A DNA stretch of 64,000 nucleotides from Pleionea sediminis (GTDB taxonomy: Bacteria > Pseudomonadota > Gammaproteobacteria > Enterobacterales > Kangiellaceae). The position numbers were made by a program, and so were the translations under genes. Below are positions 1 to 8,986 of the stretch, in pieces. Position 1 is the stretch's first letter; the number at the start of each line of letters is the position of its first letter. The notes below the pieces were generated by a model. The model ran no database searches and was not told the origin of the DNA. It saw nothing but the letters and a program-made list of their open reading frames with translations. The stretch is taken from NCBI RefSeq assembly GCF_007570825.1, contig NZ_SUNB01000001.1, forward strand, positions 186,001 through 250,000, read 5' to 3'.

Positions 1-1
1 A

Positions 2-607
2 AGTCTCGGTATCGATATAACCCAGTCACCCATGCCAGTGGTACCGGCCGCGCATTATACCTGTGGCGGAGTTGCCGTTAACTTGAAAAGTCAAACTGCG
101 GTCGCTGGACTCTATGCGATTGGAGAGGTCGCCTGTACAGGTTTGCATGGCGCCAATCGAATGGCCAGTAACTCTTTGCTCGAGTGCCTGGTTTTTGCTA
201 AAGCGGCTGCCGAAGATATCGAGTCTCAATTTGACAAGATCACCGTTTGCGACGAAGTTGCTGAGTGGGATGACAGTCGCGTCACTGACTCCGACGAACA
301 AATTGTTATCACACACAATTGGCATGAGCTCAGACAAGTCATGTGGAATTACGTAGGCATTGTTCGAAGTGACAAGCGCCTACGGCGTGCCGAACGAAGA
401 ATTGAATTACTCAAGCAGGAAATCGCTGAGTATTACCAAAACTTCCGCGTAACCAACGACTTACTGGAGCTGCGAAATCTGGTACTTGTGGCAGAATTAA
501 TGGTGAAGTGTGCCAAACTCAGAAAAGAAAGTCGCGGATTACATCACACGCTCGACTATCCCGAATTAGCCAAAGAAGCCCACGACACGGTTTTAACGCC
601 CGACTAA
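2..607 (+). CDS. nadB: L-aspartate oxidase, C-terminal part (5' end outside window)
   Basis: The reading frame is open from the left edge (codons begin at base 2), so this is the 3' end of a longer gene. NadB oxidises L-aspartate to iminoaspartate with FAD, the first step of de novo NAD synthesis in the cytoplasm. The visible part contains the conserved [14 protein letters not shown] segment and, about 40 residues on, the [20 protein letters not shown] segment, both typical of the FAD-binding and active-site region of the fumarate reductase/aspartate oxidase flavoproteins. The helical C-terminal domain follows ([16 protein letters not shown]). The context, next to ygfX and sdhE on the opposite strand, is common in gammaproteobacteria. 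Assignment is firm; only the missing N-terminal half cannot be assessed. Confidence 0.95.
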   Translation, partial: SLGIDITQSPMPVVPAAHYTCGGVAVNLKSQTAVAGLYAIGEVACTGLHGANRMASNSLLECLVFAKAAAEDIESQFDKITVCDEVAEWDDSRVTDSDEQIVITHNWHELRQVMWNYVGIVRSDKRLRRAERRIELLKQEIAEYYQNFRVTNDLLELRNLVLVAELMVKCAKLRKESRGLHHTLDYPELAKEAHDTVLTPD

Positions 608-645
608 ATCCTTTTGGACGCATTGAGCTAGTTCAATGAAAAAAG

Positions 646-1077
646 CTAGGAACTTTTATTCTTTATATGAAAATAACGATGCAACTCGTATGACAACTGC
701 CGGAACGAGTTTTCCCCCAACACATCACGCCATAAAAAGATACGCTCGTTAGTTTTATCATTATTTTGATACACGAGCATCAGGCCAAAAGGAAATAACC
801 GAGAAGACTCCAAAGGTGAAATGGTCTCAGAAACCTCATTGACATCGTTTCTAATCCACCATGTCCCATCATTAATCGTCAAGCGTTTGAGAATAAACGA
901 TCGTTTATGTCGCCATAAGCATGCAACTGTACACCCCATAATAGCGATAACCACTGAGCTCCAAACAACCCAGGATTTGAACAATAGCGCTGAGACTATT
1001 GTGATGATCAAAGGAATTATCAAAGCGAGTAAATAAAAATACACTCCCTCTTGATTAGAACCGTCAAAACGAGTCAT
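646..1077 (-). CDS. ygfX: YgfX/CptA-like membrane protein
   Basis: This 143-residue protein has two hydrophobic segments near the N-terminus (about residues 13-32 and 35-55), then a basic soluble tail. That is the layout of the YgfX (CptA) family encoded beside sdhE. Sequence conservation in the family is low, so the call rests on size, topology and position directly downstream of sdhE on the same strand (about 40 bases apart). In E. coli YgfX has been described as an inner-membrane toxin-like protein acting on cytoskeletal proteins; whether that applies here is unknown. It runs convergently into nadB. Confidence 0.7.
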   Translation of the reverse strand: MTRFDGSNQEGVYFYLLALIIPLIITIVSALLFKSWVVWSSVVIAIMGCTVACLWRHKRSFILKRLTINDGTWWIRNDVNEVSETISPLESSRLFPFGLMLVYQNNDKTNERIFLWRDVLGENSFRQLSYELHRYFHIKNKSS

Positions 1078-1118
1078 TTAATCGATATGAAGTAGTTATC
1101 AGCAAGCGAGTCGCATGT

Positions 1119-1373
1119 TTAACCAATACCCATCAAAGAGCGAATCTTCGACACCAGCTGTGCAAAGCTATCGTCCTCGGGTCGACTGTATCCCATGATC
1201 CAATTAAAAAGATCGGGATCGGGCTGCTCCAATAACTCGAGCATTAATCGCTGGTCCTGCTCGTCCAGTGAAGCAAAATGCTTCTCTACGAATGGAACCA
1301 AAATAACATCCAGTTCCAACATTCCTCGACGACAGGTCCATTTTAACTTCTTGAGATCAATTTTTTCGGCCAT
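1119..1373 (-). CDS. sdhE: FAD assembly factor SdhE
   Basis: An 84-residue protein with the family's RRGMLELD motif (about residues 15-22) and the later DPDLFNWIMG segment. SdhE (YgfY/CptB, SDH5 homologue) promotes covalent attachment of FAD to the succinate dehydrogenase and fumarate reductase flavoprotein subunits; the RGxxE motif is the functional surface. Length matches the family (80-90 residues). It is first in a two-gene minus-strand unit with ygfX and is divergent from ygfZ, as in E. coli. Confidence 0.95.
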   Translation of the reverse strand: MAEKIDLKKLKWTCRRGMLELDVILVPFVEKHFASLDEQDQRLMLELLEQPDPDLFNWIMGYSRPEDDSFAQLVSKIRSLMGIG

Positions 1374-1423
1374 ATGAATTACAATACGATGGGCTTTTTA
1401 ATTGGCGCCTAAATTAATGTAAC

Positions 1424-1440
1424 CTTGCGCTAGACGCAAG
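1424..1440. other. Short inverted repeat between sdhE and ygfZ
   Basis: CTTGCG and CGCAAG form a perfect 6-base inverted repeat with a 5-base spacer in the divergent sdhE/ygfZ intergenic region, 26 bases before the ygfZ start. It could be an operator or simply a small hairpin in the ygfZ leader. No known regulator site is recognised. Confidence 0.25.
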
Positions 1441-1465
1441 TATCGATCCACTAAGAGGAGAAAAA

Positions 1466-2395
1466 ATGCGCGAGCAATGGCAACAACTTATCCAGGAAAG
1501 GCTCAATCAAGAAGAAAATTTGAGTAATTCGTCAGCAATAAAAGCAGGTGATCTGTTCGACCTTAGTTCGTTTGGCGTTATTCAGCTAGCGGGCGAAGAT
1601 GTCATAAAATTTTTACAGGGCCAAACAACCAACGATGCGCAACAAGTTACCGATGAAAAAGCTCAGTTATCGGCAATCTGTAACCCTCAGGGTCGGATGA
1701 TTTCTTTGTTCTTGCTACTGAAAATGAACGATCATTGGTTGCTCATTTTGCCCCATACATTGGTTGAAAAAACCATCAATCACTTAAAAAAATATGGTGT
1801 GTTTTTTAAAGTTGATATTACCGATCTGTCGGATAAAAAGTTAGTTAGCGGGTTATCAACCGATCCGAACAATCTTCACTTGGAAACAACAACGAGTGAT
1901 GACACGACTCTCGTTCAATGGCACACCGACAGAGCATTACTTATCCAAAGTCACGGTGCTGCAATGGTGACTTGGCAAAATGCCAAAAATGTCCACCCAT
2001 ATACACGTTGGTTAGCTTTGGATATTCAGACTGGTTTGCCTCGACTGTACGCAGAAACATCTGAAAAATTTTTACCACATAATCTCAACTTACCCGAGCT
2101 GAATGCCGTTAGTTTTGAAAAGGGCTGCTATACTGGACAAGAAGTGGTCGCTCGAATGCACTACAAAGGAAAATTAAAGTCGCATCTTCGCTGTTTGACA
2201 GGCGAAGAGCAAGCTCAACCCGAACCTGGCGACCCTATTTACGGCGATGGAAAAAAAATTGGAGAAGTCGTCTCAGCAACGTTGCATAACGGCAACTTAT
2301 GGCTACTCGCCTTCTGCAAAGACAGCATTGAAAATACAGGAAAAATTCAGTGCGATCCCGAAAAAGCGCCTATACTAAAGTTGAAATCTGTGTGA
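1466..2395 (+). CDS. ygfZ: Folate-binding protein YgfZ (iron-sulfur repair/assembly)
   Basis: A 309-residue member of the YgfZ/GcvT family of tetrahydrofolate-binding proteins that help maintain certain [Fe-S] enzymes such as the MiaB/RimO type. The signature KGCYTGQEVVARMHYKGK (about residues 225-242) carries the conserved cysteine of the family. The N-terminal GcvT-like domain contains the expected FLQGQTTND segment. The start is supported by a strong ribosome binding site (AAGAGGAG) 6-8 bases upstream. It is divergent from sdhE; both serve metalloflavoenzyme maturation, so the pairing makes sense. Confidence 0.95.
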   Translation: MREQWQQLIQERLNQEENLSNSSAIKAGDLFDLSSFGVIQLAGEDVIKFLQGQTTNDAQQVTDEKAQLSAICNPQGRMISLFLLLKMNDHWLLILPHTLVEKTINHLKKYGVFFKVDITDLSDKKLVSGLSTDPNNLHLETTTSDDTTLVQWHTDRALLIQSHGAAMVTWQNAKNVHPYTRWLALDIQTGLPRLYAETSEKFLPHNLNLPELNAVSFEKGCYTGQEVVARMHYKGKLKSHLRCLTGEEQAQPEPGDPIYGDGKKIGEVVSATLHNGNLWLLAFCKDSIENTGKIQCDPEKAPILKLKSV

Positions 2396-2417
2396 ATCAT
2401 TAACAAAAAGAAAGCTT

Positions 2418-3254
2418 ATGAGTCTGGAACAAACATTTTTATCCGAATTGCTCGATGCTATTAAAAACGACCGCCTCACCCTCCCAACGTTGCCGGAGGT
2501 TGCGCTTAGAATTCGCGAGGCTGTCGAAAATCCTGACGCTAGTTCATCACTGATAGCTGACGAAATTGCCAAAGACGCTGCACTTGCAGCTCGAGTCATA
2601 AAAGTTGCTAACAGCCCTTTACTGAGAGGTAGAGTTGTTGTGGATAACTTGCAGTTAGCAATTACTCGCATGGGGATATCCTTCGTCAGAAACCTGGCCA
2701 CCGGCCTGGCAATGGAACAAATGTTTCAGGCAACCAATGATCAAATTGATGCCAAACTTCGAGAAACTTGGGAACACTCTATTGAGGTCGCATCAATTTG
2801 CCAGGTTTTGGCCAGCCATTACACTAACTTAAAGCCCGACCAAGCCATGTTAGCCGGATTGGTTCATGAGATTGGCACGCTTCCTATTTTAACTTGCGCC
2901 GAGGACACTCCCGAAATCCTCGAGCACAAAGGCGTTTTGGATAAAATTATCCAACGATTACATCCCAAAATTGGTACTGCCATACTAAAAACTTGGGATT
3001 TCCCTGATGACCTTGTTGTCATTCCTCAAGGTTATCTCAATTTAGAACGAGAACACGAAGGACCAGCCAACTACGTTGACCTGGTGACCGTTGCGAATCT
3101 ACAAAGCTATGCAGGAACAGAACATCCCCTTGCCAGCGTCGACTGGGCGACAGTGCCCGCATTCAGCAAATTGGGAATGTCACCTGAGATCGACGTTCAT
3201 GATGTTGATGAATTGGCAGATGACCTTGACGAAGCTCGCAGCGCATTAACCTAG
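2418..3254 (+). CDS. HDOD domain protein
   Basis: A 278-residue protein made almost entirely of one HDOD domain (about residues 15-220). It shows the typical entry LPTLPEVALRIREAVENP and the segment AARVIKVANSPL. The HD catalytic dyad of true phosphohydrolases is not conserved in HDOD proteins: here HEIGTLP replaces HDIGK. HDOD proteins are regulatory modules linked to nucleotide signalling, motility and stress responses, but no biochemical activity can be assigned. It follows ygfZ by 22 bases on the same strand and may be co-transcribed. Confidence 0.85.
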   Translation: MSLEQTFLSELLDAIKNDRLTLPTLPEVALRIREAVENPDASSSLIADEIAKDAALAARVIKVANSPLLRGRVVVDNLQLAITRMGISFVRNLATGLAMEQMFQATNDQIDAKLRETWEHSIEVASICQVLASHYTNLKPDQAMLAGLVHEIGTLPILTCAEDTPEILEHKGVLDKIIQRLHPKIGTAILKTWDFPDDLVVIPQGYLNLEREHEGPANYVDLVTVANLQSYAGTEHPLASVDWATVPAFSKLGMSPEIDVHDVDELADDLDEARSALT

Positions 3255-3407
3255 AGCATCTCTGGTTACCTCAATCACTCTCGTCATTAAAGTTGATAAA
3301 AATCATAGGCCTACCGTCGGTCCGACTCGACCGCTAATGTCTCTTCTATGAGCAAACGCGACTCATTCCATGTATACTGCCTTTAATAATGAGCATACGT
3401 TTGATAT

Positions 3408-6400
3408 ATGAATAGAACTTTATTTCGTTCCTTTATCCATTATTCCACTTTAATTGTCCTCGCGACTCTTTCGCTGGCAACGACACCGCTTAACAGCGCT
3501 ATTGTTTTTTCAGACGACTTCGAATCCAACTTGAACCAGTGGACCGAAAACAGTAGCGGTGGAGATGCCAGTATCGGTAATGAAACCTCAAACTCAGGAA
3601 GTAACTCTCTAAGATTGCGGTGGGATACCGTAACCATCACTTCCGATGCCATTAATGCAAGCTCCGCGGGGGCCCAGCTCAGCTTTTGGGTAAGACGCGG
3701 TGACGATGCCTTTAGTGAAAACCCGGAGACTAACGAAAATTTAATTGTCGAATACCTTAATAGTTCGAGTGTCTGGACTAATTTAGAGACTTATGCTGGT
3801 GGAGGAACGCCGGGAGAGGAATTTAACTATAATCAAGCACTGCCAGCAGACGCTTTATACAACGGGCTTCAAATCCGATTTCGATTAACCCAGGGCAGCG
3901 GTACTGATTTTGACTATTGGCATATTGATGACGTAATTATTGATACGCTTTCGAGCTCTGCGCCAACTGGACTGGTCGCCGAATGGAGGTTCGACGAATT
4001 ATCCTGGAGTTCATCGCAGCTCGAAGTTAGAGACAGTAGCGGCAACGGATATCATGGAATCGCTTTTAATAGCCAACCCACTGCCGGCCTTATTTGCAAC
4101 TCTGCCGATTTTACTGCTGCAGGCACCGAAGATTACATTCGATTAAATAACGAATCGTTAAATGGCCTTGATGACTGGACCATTTCTGTTTGGGTAACGT
4201 CAAACAGAGATGCCGCGCAAACCATTTTATCAGCGTCTAAAAACGAAACGGAATTAAACGAAGCCGTTATGTATTTTGACGACGCATCCACTTTTTGGCC
4301 CAGTGTGCGCAGTAACCCATTTTTTGACAACAATACTCAAATTACTTTGCCTTACGCTATCAACGATGGCGATTTTCATCACCTCGCCTGGACACGCGAT
4401 CTTTCTCAATCTGAAACCTGCATTTATCTCGACTCGGCTCTCGTAGGCTGTACAACACACGCCGATGGTGGCAATACCATGGACGTTATTGTCGACGGAC
4501 TGGTTATCGGACAGGAACAAGACGTTGTTGGAGGTGATTTTGATATCAATCAGGTTTGGGTAGGGCTTATCGACGAGTTGCTTTTGTTTGACAACGAGCT
4601 TAGTGCCGGCGAAGTCCTTTTTATTTACGACAACCAGTTGGCTGGTCGAAACTGGGATGGTTCTGAGCGAGTTTGCCCAGAAACACCACCTAGCAGCACC
4701 GCCTATTGGCGAATGGATGAAAGCGAATGGACCGGTGGTCCAAATGAAATTATTGATTATTCGGGTAACGGATTGGATTTAACCGCTTTTGGAGGTGCAG
4801 ATACAGGTGATATCGATCCAGCTATTGTTGGTAGTCCTGGAACTTGTGGTTATGGAGAATTCGACGGTAGCGCAACTTATCTTCAAATCGATCACGACCC
4901 ATTACTCAGTTTTAGCACAAACATGTCCATTACATTGTGGATGAAGCCTAATGCAATCCCTGGGACGGGCTTATCAAGTCTCGTCTCAAAAGATGAAAAT
5001 TATGAGTTTCATTTAAATTCAAGCGGCGAAATTTACTGGTGGTGGCAACAGTCGTCACTGACAACTTCAGGAGCCAATATTCAAGCAGGTAATTGGTATC
5101 ATATCGGTATTACTTTTGAAGACGGCGAACAAAAAATTTACGTCAATGGTATTGAACTTGCTAGCAGTAACTGGAGTGGCACCTTGCCCCAAAATACCGA
5201 CCCTTTACAAGTTGGCCAAGACCAGCTGGCCAGTGGACGTTTCTTTAATGGTTTAATCGACGAAGTCAGAATTTTTAATAACACGCTTTCCCATGGCCAA
5301 GTTGTACAAACCATGCTTCAAGTTCACCCCTGCACCGGAAGTTCTATTTGTCCCTTCGACTATACCGACAACTTCAACGTGCAATCGTATGGAAATAATG
5401 ACGGTACGAAAAACTTTGCCGGAAACTGGCAAGAGAGCGGTGACAACAACAATCCAAACTCTGGCGACATTAGAATAACAGGTGGCTATCTACGCGTTCA
5501 AAATACCGATCGTAATGAGCCCTCGATACAGCGAACGATGGACTTGTCACAAGCCATAGATGCAGAATTACGTGTTGATTTGCGAACCTCCAATCAACTT
5601 GAAAACAATGATCGTTTTGTTATTGAAGCCTCTGATGATGGCGTCAGCTTTGTATCGCTCAGCGGAGAAATTCGCAATGATCGAGTGGGTGTGTTTACCT
5701 ATGATTTAACGCCCTATATCAGCGCTAATACTACAATAAGATTGAGAGTTACACAGGGCTATTTTAACAATAATGAATACATGGAATTTGATAGCATTCA
5801 AGTCAGTGTTACCGAAAATTGCGGTGTTTCATATTTTGTCATTAATCACGATGGTTCGGGCATAAACTGTTTAAGAGAAGCCATTTCAATTACTGCATTT
5901 GATGGCAACAATAATATTTTAACGGGTTATGATGGAACGGCATTTTTATCAACAACAACTTCTAATGGCAATTGGTTTACAACCGACAGTAGCGGTGCCA
6001 GTTCTGATCTCGCACAAGGCACATTAAACGATACGGCAAATGACGATAACGGTTCCGCCAGTTATCAGTTTACTCCCGCCGATTTGGGTACAGTCACCCT
6101 CTATTTTGAAGACACTCATGAAGAAGCCGTCAATCTAACCGTTATTGATGGCTCAGCGATCGACGACAATACCGAGGGAAGCTTAACGTTTCGTCCGTTC
6201 GGTTTTGTTGTTACTCCCTCCCCGATTAACACTGAAATTGCTGGACGTAGTTTTGATGTTCAATTAACCGCAGCGGGACAAACTCCCACTCAACCAGAAT
6301 GCGGTGTCATAGAGGAGTACACGGGAACTAAAACTATTAATTTTTGGTCCAGTTATGTTTTACCCGTTACCAGCCCAACAGAACTGAGCGTTAATGGTGC

Positions 6401-7922
6401 AAGCATTGCGACAAGTGAGGCTACATCGACGTCACAAAATGTCGAATTTACCAATGGCGTTTCGACTCTTACGGTCAATTATAATGACGTTGGTCAAATT
6501 AGCTTTGCAGCAAAAGACGATGTCGGTATCGGCGATCCAACCAGTGGTAATTCAGACGAAGTTATCGGAGGTATTTCACCATTCGTTGTACGCCCTTTTG
6601 GGTATGACTTACAACCGCAAGGTAATCCGAATGCAACGGATGCAAATTCTTCGATTTACAGTACTGCGGCTGTCGACTTCAACCTGACACTAAGAAGTGT
6701 TCTTTGGCAATCCAGTGACGATGCCGATAATAACGGCCAACCCGATGCCGGAGCTAACTTATCGGACAACGGCATTACACCGAACATAGTCAACTTACCT
6801 GCCAGCGCAACCGACATTAACTTAAGTGCAACGGCCCAGGTAGTAACTAACAATAACGGTACTTTGGGTGATTCAAACATAACGTTCAGTGAATTTGGAA
6901 GCGTTGGTAGTGCCAGCCAAGGTGAAGTTAACATGTTACAAAATTGGAGCGAAGTTGGAATTATGACTCTCGATGCAGTGACCAGTGATTTCTTAAGCTC
7001 AGGCGCATCTGTGTCGGGCACACGCTCTAATATTGGCCGATTCATACCCGCCAGTTTTTTGTTATCAGTAACTAATGATTTTGAAGCTCAGTGCACAGGC
7101 TTTACTTATGCAGGATTCGATGATGGTAATCCCGGTTTATCCAAAAGCGGACAGAGCGACAATATAACCATTAATATTCAAGCACTGAATCAGAATGGTG
7201 CTGCAACGAATAATTACGATGATGGTTTCGCCAAACTCGAAGCAGGCACTATCAACTTGAATCCGTTTAATGTTGACACCAGTGCAGCAGCTTCAGGCTC
7301 CTTGGTAAGCGATAGTCTTCCAACACCCATTTTTGATACTAACGGCGCTGCAGCCAATGTGGTTATCACCAATGTGAATTATCAATATCCCGCACTGGAT
7401 GATATTTTTAATTTACGTGTCGACATTAATGCCACCGATTCTGACGGGGTTACTGGAGCAGTCAGCTCCTCATCTGTCGAACAGCGACTTGGTCGACTTC
7501 AAATTCAAACAAGTTATGGCTCAGAACTCGAAACTCTGCAAATTCCTTTATTCACAGAGTACTTTTCGAGTAGTGGCTGGACAATTAATAATGCGGATAA
7601 CTGCACTTCTTACATTGACAGTAATTTGGCATTCATCGCCGGCACTTATCGCGGCAATCTGAACAGTGGCGAGACGTCAGTCACTTTCCCGGCAACACCC
7701 GCAGTCGTCAATACTGGTCGCTCAGAACCGCTCGAAGGTTTCTGGCTAGCGGCACCCGGACTGGGCAATTCTGGCGAAGTCGATGTCGAATATGACTTAT
7801 CACTTGCCAACTGGCTCTACTTCGACTGGAATGGAGACGGGACAACCGGCAATCCTCAATCCACTGCGGGATTCGGGCTTTATCGTGGTAGCGATCGCAT
7901 TATTTATTGGAAAGAAAATTAA
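3408..7922 (+). CDS. Secreted LamG-domain protein with MshQ-like (DUF6701) C-terminal region
   Basis: A 1,504-residue exported protein. It has an N-terminal signal peptide (basic start, hydrophobic core to about residue 28), a jelly-roll-like segment (about 31-180), two LamG/concanavalin-like domains (about 190-410 and 430-640, each beginning with a W-R-x-D/F-E type motif), and another jelly-roll segment (about 650-800). The long C-terminal part resembles DUF6701 of MSHA biogenesis protein MshQ and ends with the characteristic GLYRGSDRIIYW. Composition is rich in Asn, Ser, Thr and Asp with few Lys, as in surface proteins. MshQ is normally encoded in the mannose-sensitive haemagglutinin pilus cluster. 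No pilin or pilus assembly genes lie nearby, so this is an orphan copy. An adhesin or surface role is inferred, not shown. Confidence 0.75.
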   Translation: MNRTLFRSFIHYSTLIVLATLSLATTPLNSAIVFSDDFESNLNQWTENSSGGDASIGNETSNSGSNSLRLRWDTVTITSDAINASSAGAQLSFWVRRGDDAFSENPETNENLIVEYLNSSSVWTNLETYAGGGTPGEEFNYNQALPADALYNGLQIRFRLTQGSGTDFDYWHIDDVIIDTLSSSAPTGLVAEWRFDELSWSSSQLEVRDSSGNGYHGIAFNSQPTAGLICNSADFTAAGTEDYIRLNNESLNGLDDWTISVWVTSNRDAAQTILSASKNETELNEAVMYFDDASTFWPSVRSNPFFDNNTQITLPYAINDGDFHHLAWTRDLSQSETCIYLDSALVGCTTHADGGNTMDVIVDGLVIGQEQDVVGGDFDINQVWVGLIDELLLFDNELSAGEVLFIYDNQLAGRNWDGSERVCPETPPSSTAYWRMDESEWTGGPNEIIDYSGNGLDLTAFGGADTGDIDPAIVGSPGTCGYGEFDGSATYLQIDHDPLLSFSTNMSITLWMKPNAIPGTGLSSLVSKDENYEFHLNSSGEIYWWWQQSSLTTSGANIQAGNWYHIGITFEDGEQKIYVNGIELASSNWSGTLPQNTDPLQVGQDQLASGRFFNGLIDEVRIFNNTLSHGQVVQTMLQVHPCTGSSICPFDYTDNFNVQSYGNNDGTKNFAGNWQESGDNNNPNSGDIRITGGYLRVQNTDRNEPSIQRTMDLSQAIDAELRVDLRTSNQLENNDRFVIEASDDGVSFVSLSGEIRNDRVGVFTYDLTPYISANTTIRLRVTQGYFNNNEYMEFDSIQVSVTENCGVSYFVINHDGSGINCLREAISITAFDGNNNILTGYDGTAFLSTTTSNGNWFTTDSSGASSDLAQGTLNDTANDDNGSASYQFTPADLGTVTLYFEDTHEEAVNLTVIDGSAIDDNTEGSLTFRPFGFVVTPSPINTEIAGRSFDVQLTAAGQTPTQPECGVIEEYTGTKTINFWSSYVLPVTSPTELSVNGASIATSEATSTSQNVEFTNGVSTLTVNYNDVGQISFAAKDDVGIGDPTSGNSDEVIGGISPFVVRPFGYDLQPQGNPNATDANSSIYSTAAVDFNLTLRSVLWQSSDDADNNGQPDAGANLSDNGITPNIVNLPASATDINLSATAQVVTNNNGTLGDSNITFSEFGSVGSASQGEVNMLQNWSEVGIMTLDAVTSDFLSSGASVSGTRSNIGRFIPASFLLSVTNDFEAQCTGFTYAGFDDGNPGLSKSGQSDNITINIQALNQNGAATNNYDDGFAKLEAGTINLNPFNVDTSAAASGSLVSDSLPTPIFDTNGAAANVVITNVNYQYPALDDIFNLRVDINATDSDGVTGAVSSSSVEQRLGRLQIQTSYGSELETLQIPLFTEYFSSSGWTINNADNCTSYIDSNLAFIAGTYRGNLNSGETSVTFPATPAVVNTGRSEPLEGFWLAAPGLGNSGEVDVEYDLSLANWLYFDWNGDGTTGNPQSTAGFGLYRGSDRIIYWKEN

Positions 7923-8095
7923 AGTTTCATTTCCAGTTGAACAATTCATAGGGGCCAGAGTGCACCCAGCAGCGGATTATGTTTATAATGCACACCAATC
8001 TAAAGGGAAAACTATCCCACACTTAAAATGAAACGAGTGAATTGGAAGTAGTTAAAGAATTTTGAAAATTCACTTTAAAAAAATCGGAGTTGATT

Positions 8096-8869
8096 GTGCG
8101 AATTATAACAACACTATTTTTAACGCTTGTACTGTTGGGCTGCAATAACGAACCCTCTCAATCAGAAGAGGCTTCAAAGAATGAAGATCAAACCGCTCAA
8201 CCGGCGGAAACTAAAACGTCTACTGAAGCAAAAACAGAATCTCATGATGGACATGACGGGCATAATCACCAGCATGACAGCCATGTGCATGAATCAACTA
8301 GCGGACCGCTAATTTCTGCGGGCTACAGTGAGGTTGAAGTGAAAGATCGGTGTGAAACACCAACCGTGATAGAGTTTTTCGCCTATCAATGTCCTCATTG
8401 TTATAAGCTAGAAGAACACGTTAAAGAATGGGAAAAAAATAAAAGTGATGATGTCCAGTTCATTACCGTCCCTTCAGATTTAGGTCGCGAACAGTTCACC
8501 GTTTTTGTCGTCAGTCACTACATAGCAGAGCGACTTAACGTATTAGATAAAGTCAAACCTCAACTGTTCGCCATTATTCATGAAAATAAGCCAATCAATA
8601 ATATACTTGAAGTATTCACAGCCGCAGGAATTCCTGAAGAAGAGGCAAAAAAAGCCTTTGAAGACTCAGAAACTATTCGCAAAGATCTTGTTAAAGGATT
8701 TGAGCTCAGCAAAAATTATAAAATTACTGGCGTACCTAAAATTTTAGTCAACTATCAATACACAGTTGATGTCACCAGTGCTGGCGGTTACGAAAAAGTA
8801 TTCGAAGTCGTTGAGGATACACTCAAACTATCAGCTAAATGTAAAACTTTCACAGCCAGCGACTCGTAA
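8096..8869 (+). CDS. DsbA-like thiol:disulfide lipoprotein with His-rich linker
   Basis: The likely start is GTG at 8096, which has a GGAG site at proper spacing; a TTG six bases earlier abuts that site. The 257-residue product has a lipoprotein signal ending LLGC (Cys16). A low-complexity acidic linker follows, then a His-rich run (seven His in 16 residues, about 50-65), then a DsbA-type thioredoxin fold with CPHC (about Cys99/Cys102) and a cis-Pro loop GVPK near residue 210. The fold and CPHC predict a periplasmic dithiol oxidase that introduces disulfides in exported proteins. The lipid anchor and His-rich stretch are not features of classical soluble DsbA. The upstream gene is the giant MshQ-like protein, a plausible but unproven substrate. 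Confidence 0.85.
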   Translation: MRIITTLFLTLVLLGCNNEPSQSEEASKNEDQTAQPAETKTSTEAKTESHDGHDGHNHQHDSHVHESTSGPLISAGYSEVEVKDRCETPTVIEFFAYQCPHCYKLEEHVKEWEKNKSDDVQFITVPSDLGREQFTVFVVSHYIAERLNVLDKVKPQLFAIIHENKPINNILEVFTAAGIPEEEAKKAFEDSETIRKDLVKGFELSKNYKITGVPKILVNYQYTVDVTSAGGYEKVFEVVEDTLKLSAKCKTFTASDS

Positions 8870-8891
8870 AACTCTGCTAACAAAAATGCTT

Positions 8892-8931
8892 CAGCTCTCA
8901 ACGTAAATAATGATATTTGTTTTGAGAGCTG
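8892..8931. terminator. Bidirectional hairpin between convergent genes
   Basis: CAGCTCTCAA and TTGAGAGCTG form a perfect 10-base stem with a 20-base A/T-rich loop, placed between the convergent DsbA-like and DUF6351-like genes. A short T-rich stretch follows on the minus strand. The long loop makes this a moderate terminator candidate. Confidence 0.45.
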
Positions 8932-8986
8932 TTTAGAGACCTAACTTAACGGGTAATAATCGACTCACGATCCACAAATCATCACC

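Noticed and set aside
621-638. CATTGA/TCAATG hairpin between nadB and ygfX as a terminator
   Set aside because: The stem is only 6 bases and A/T-rich, and the run that follows is A rather than T for nadB, so it does not fit an intrinsic terminator for either gene.
6656-7045. Minus-strand 129-codon frame inside the MshQ-like gene
   Set aside because: It lies fully within a long gene with clear domain structure on the other strand; its composition is that of an antisense shadow.
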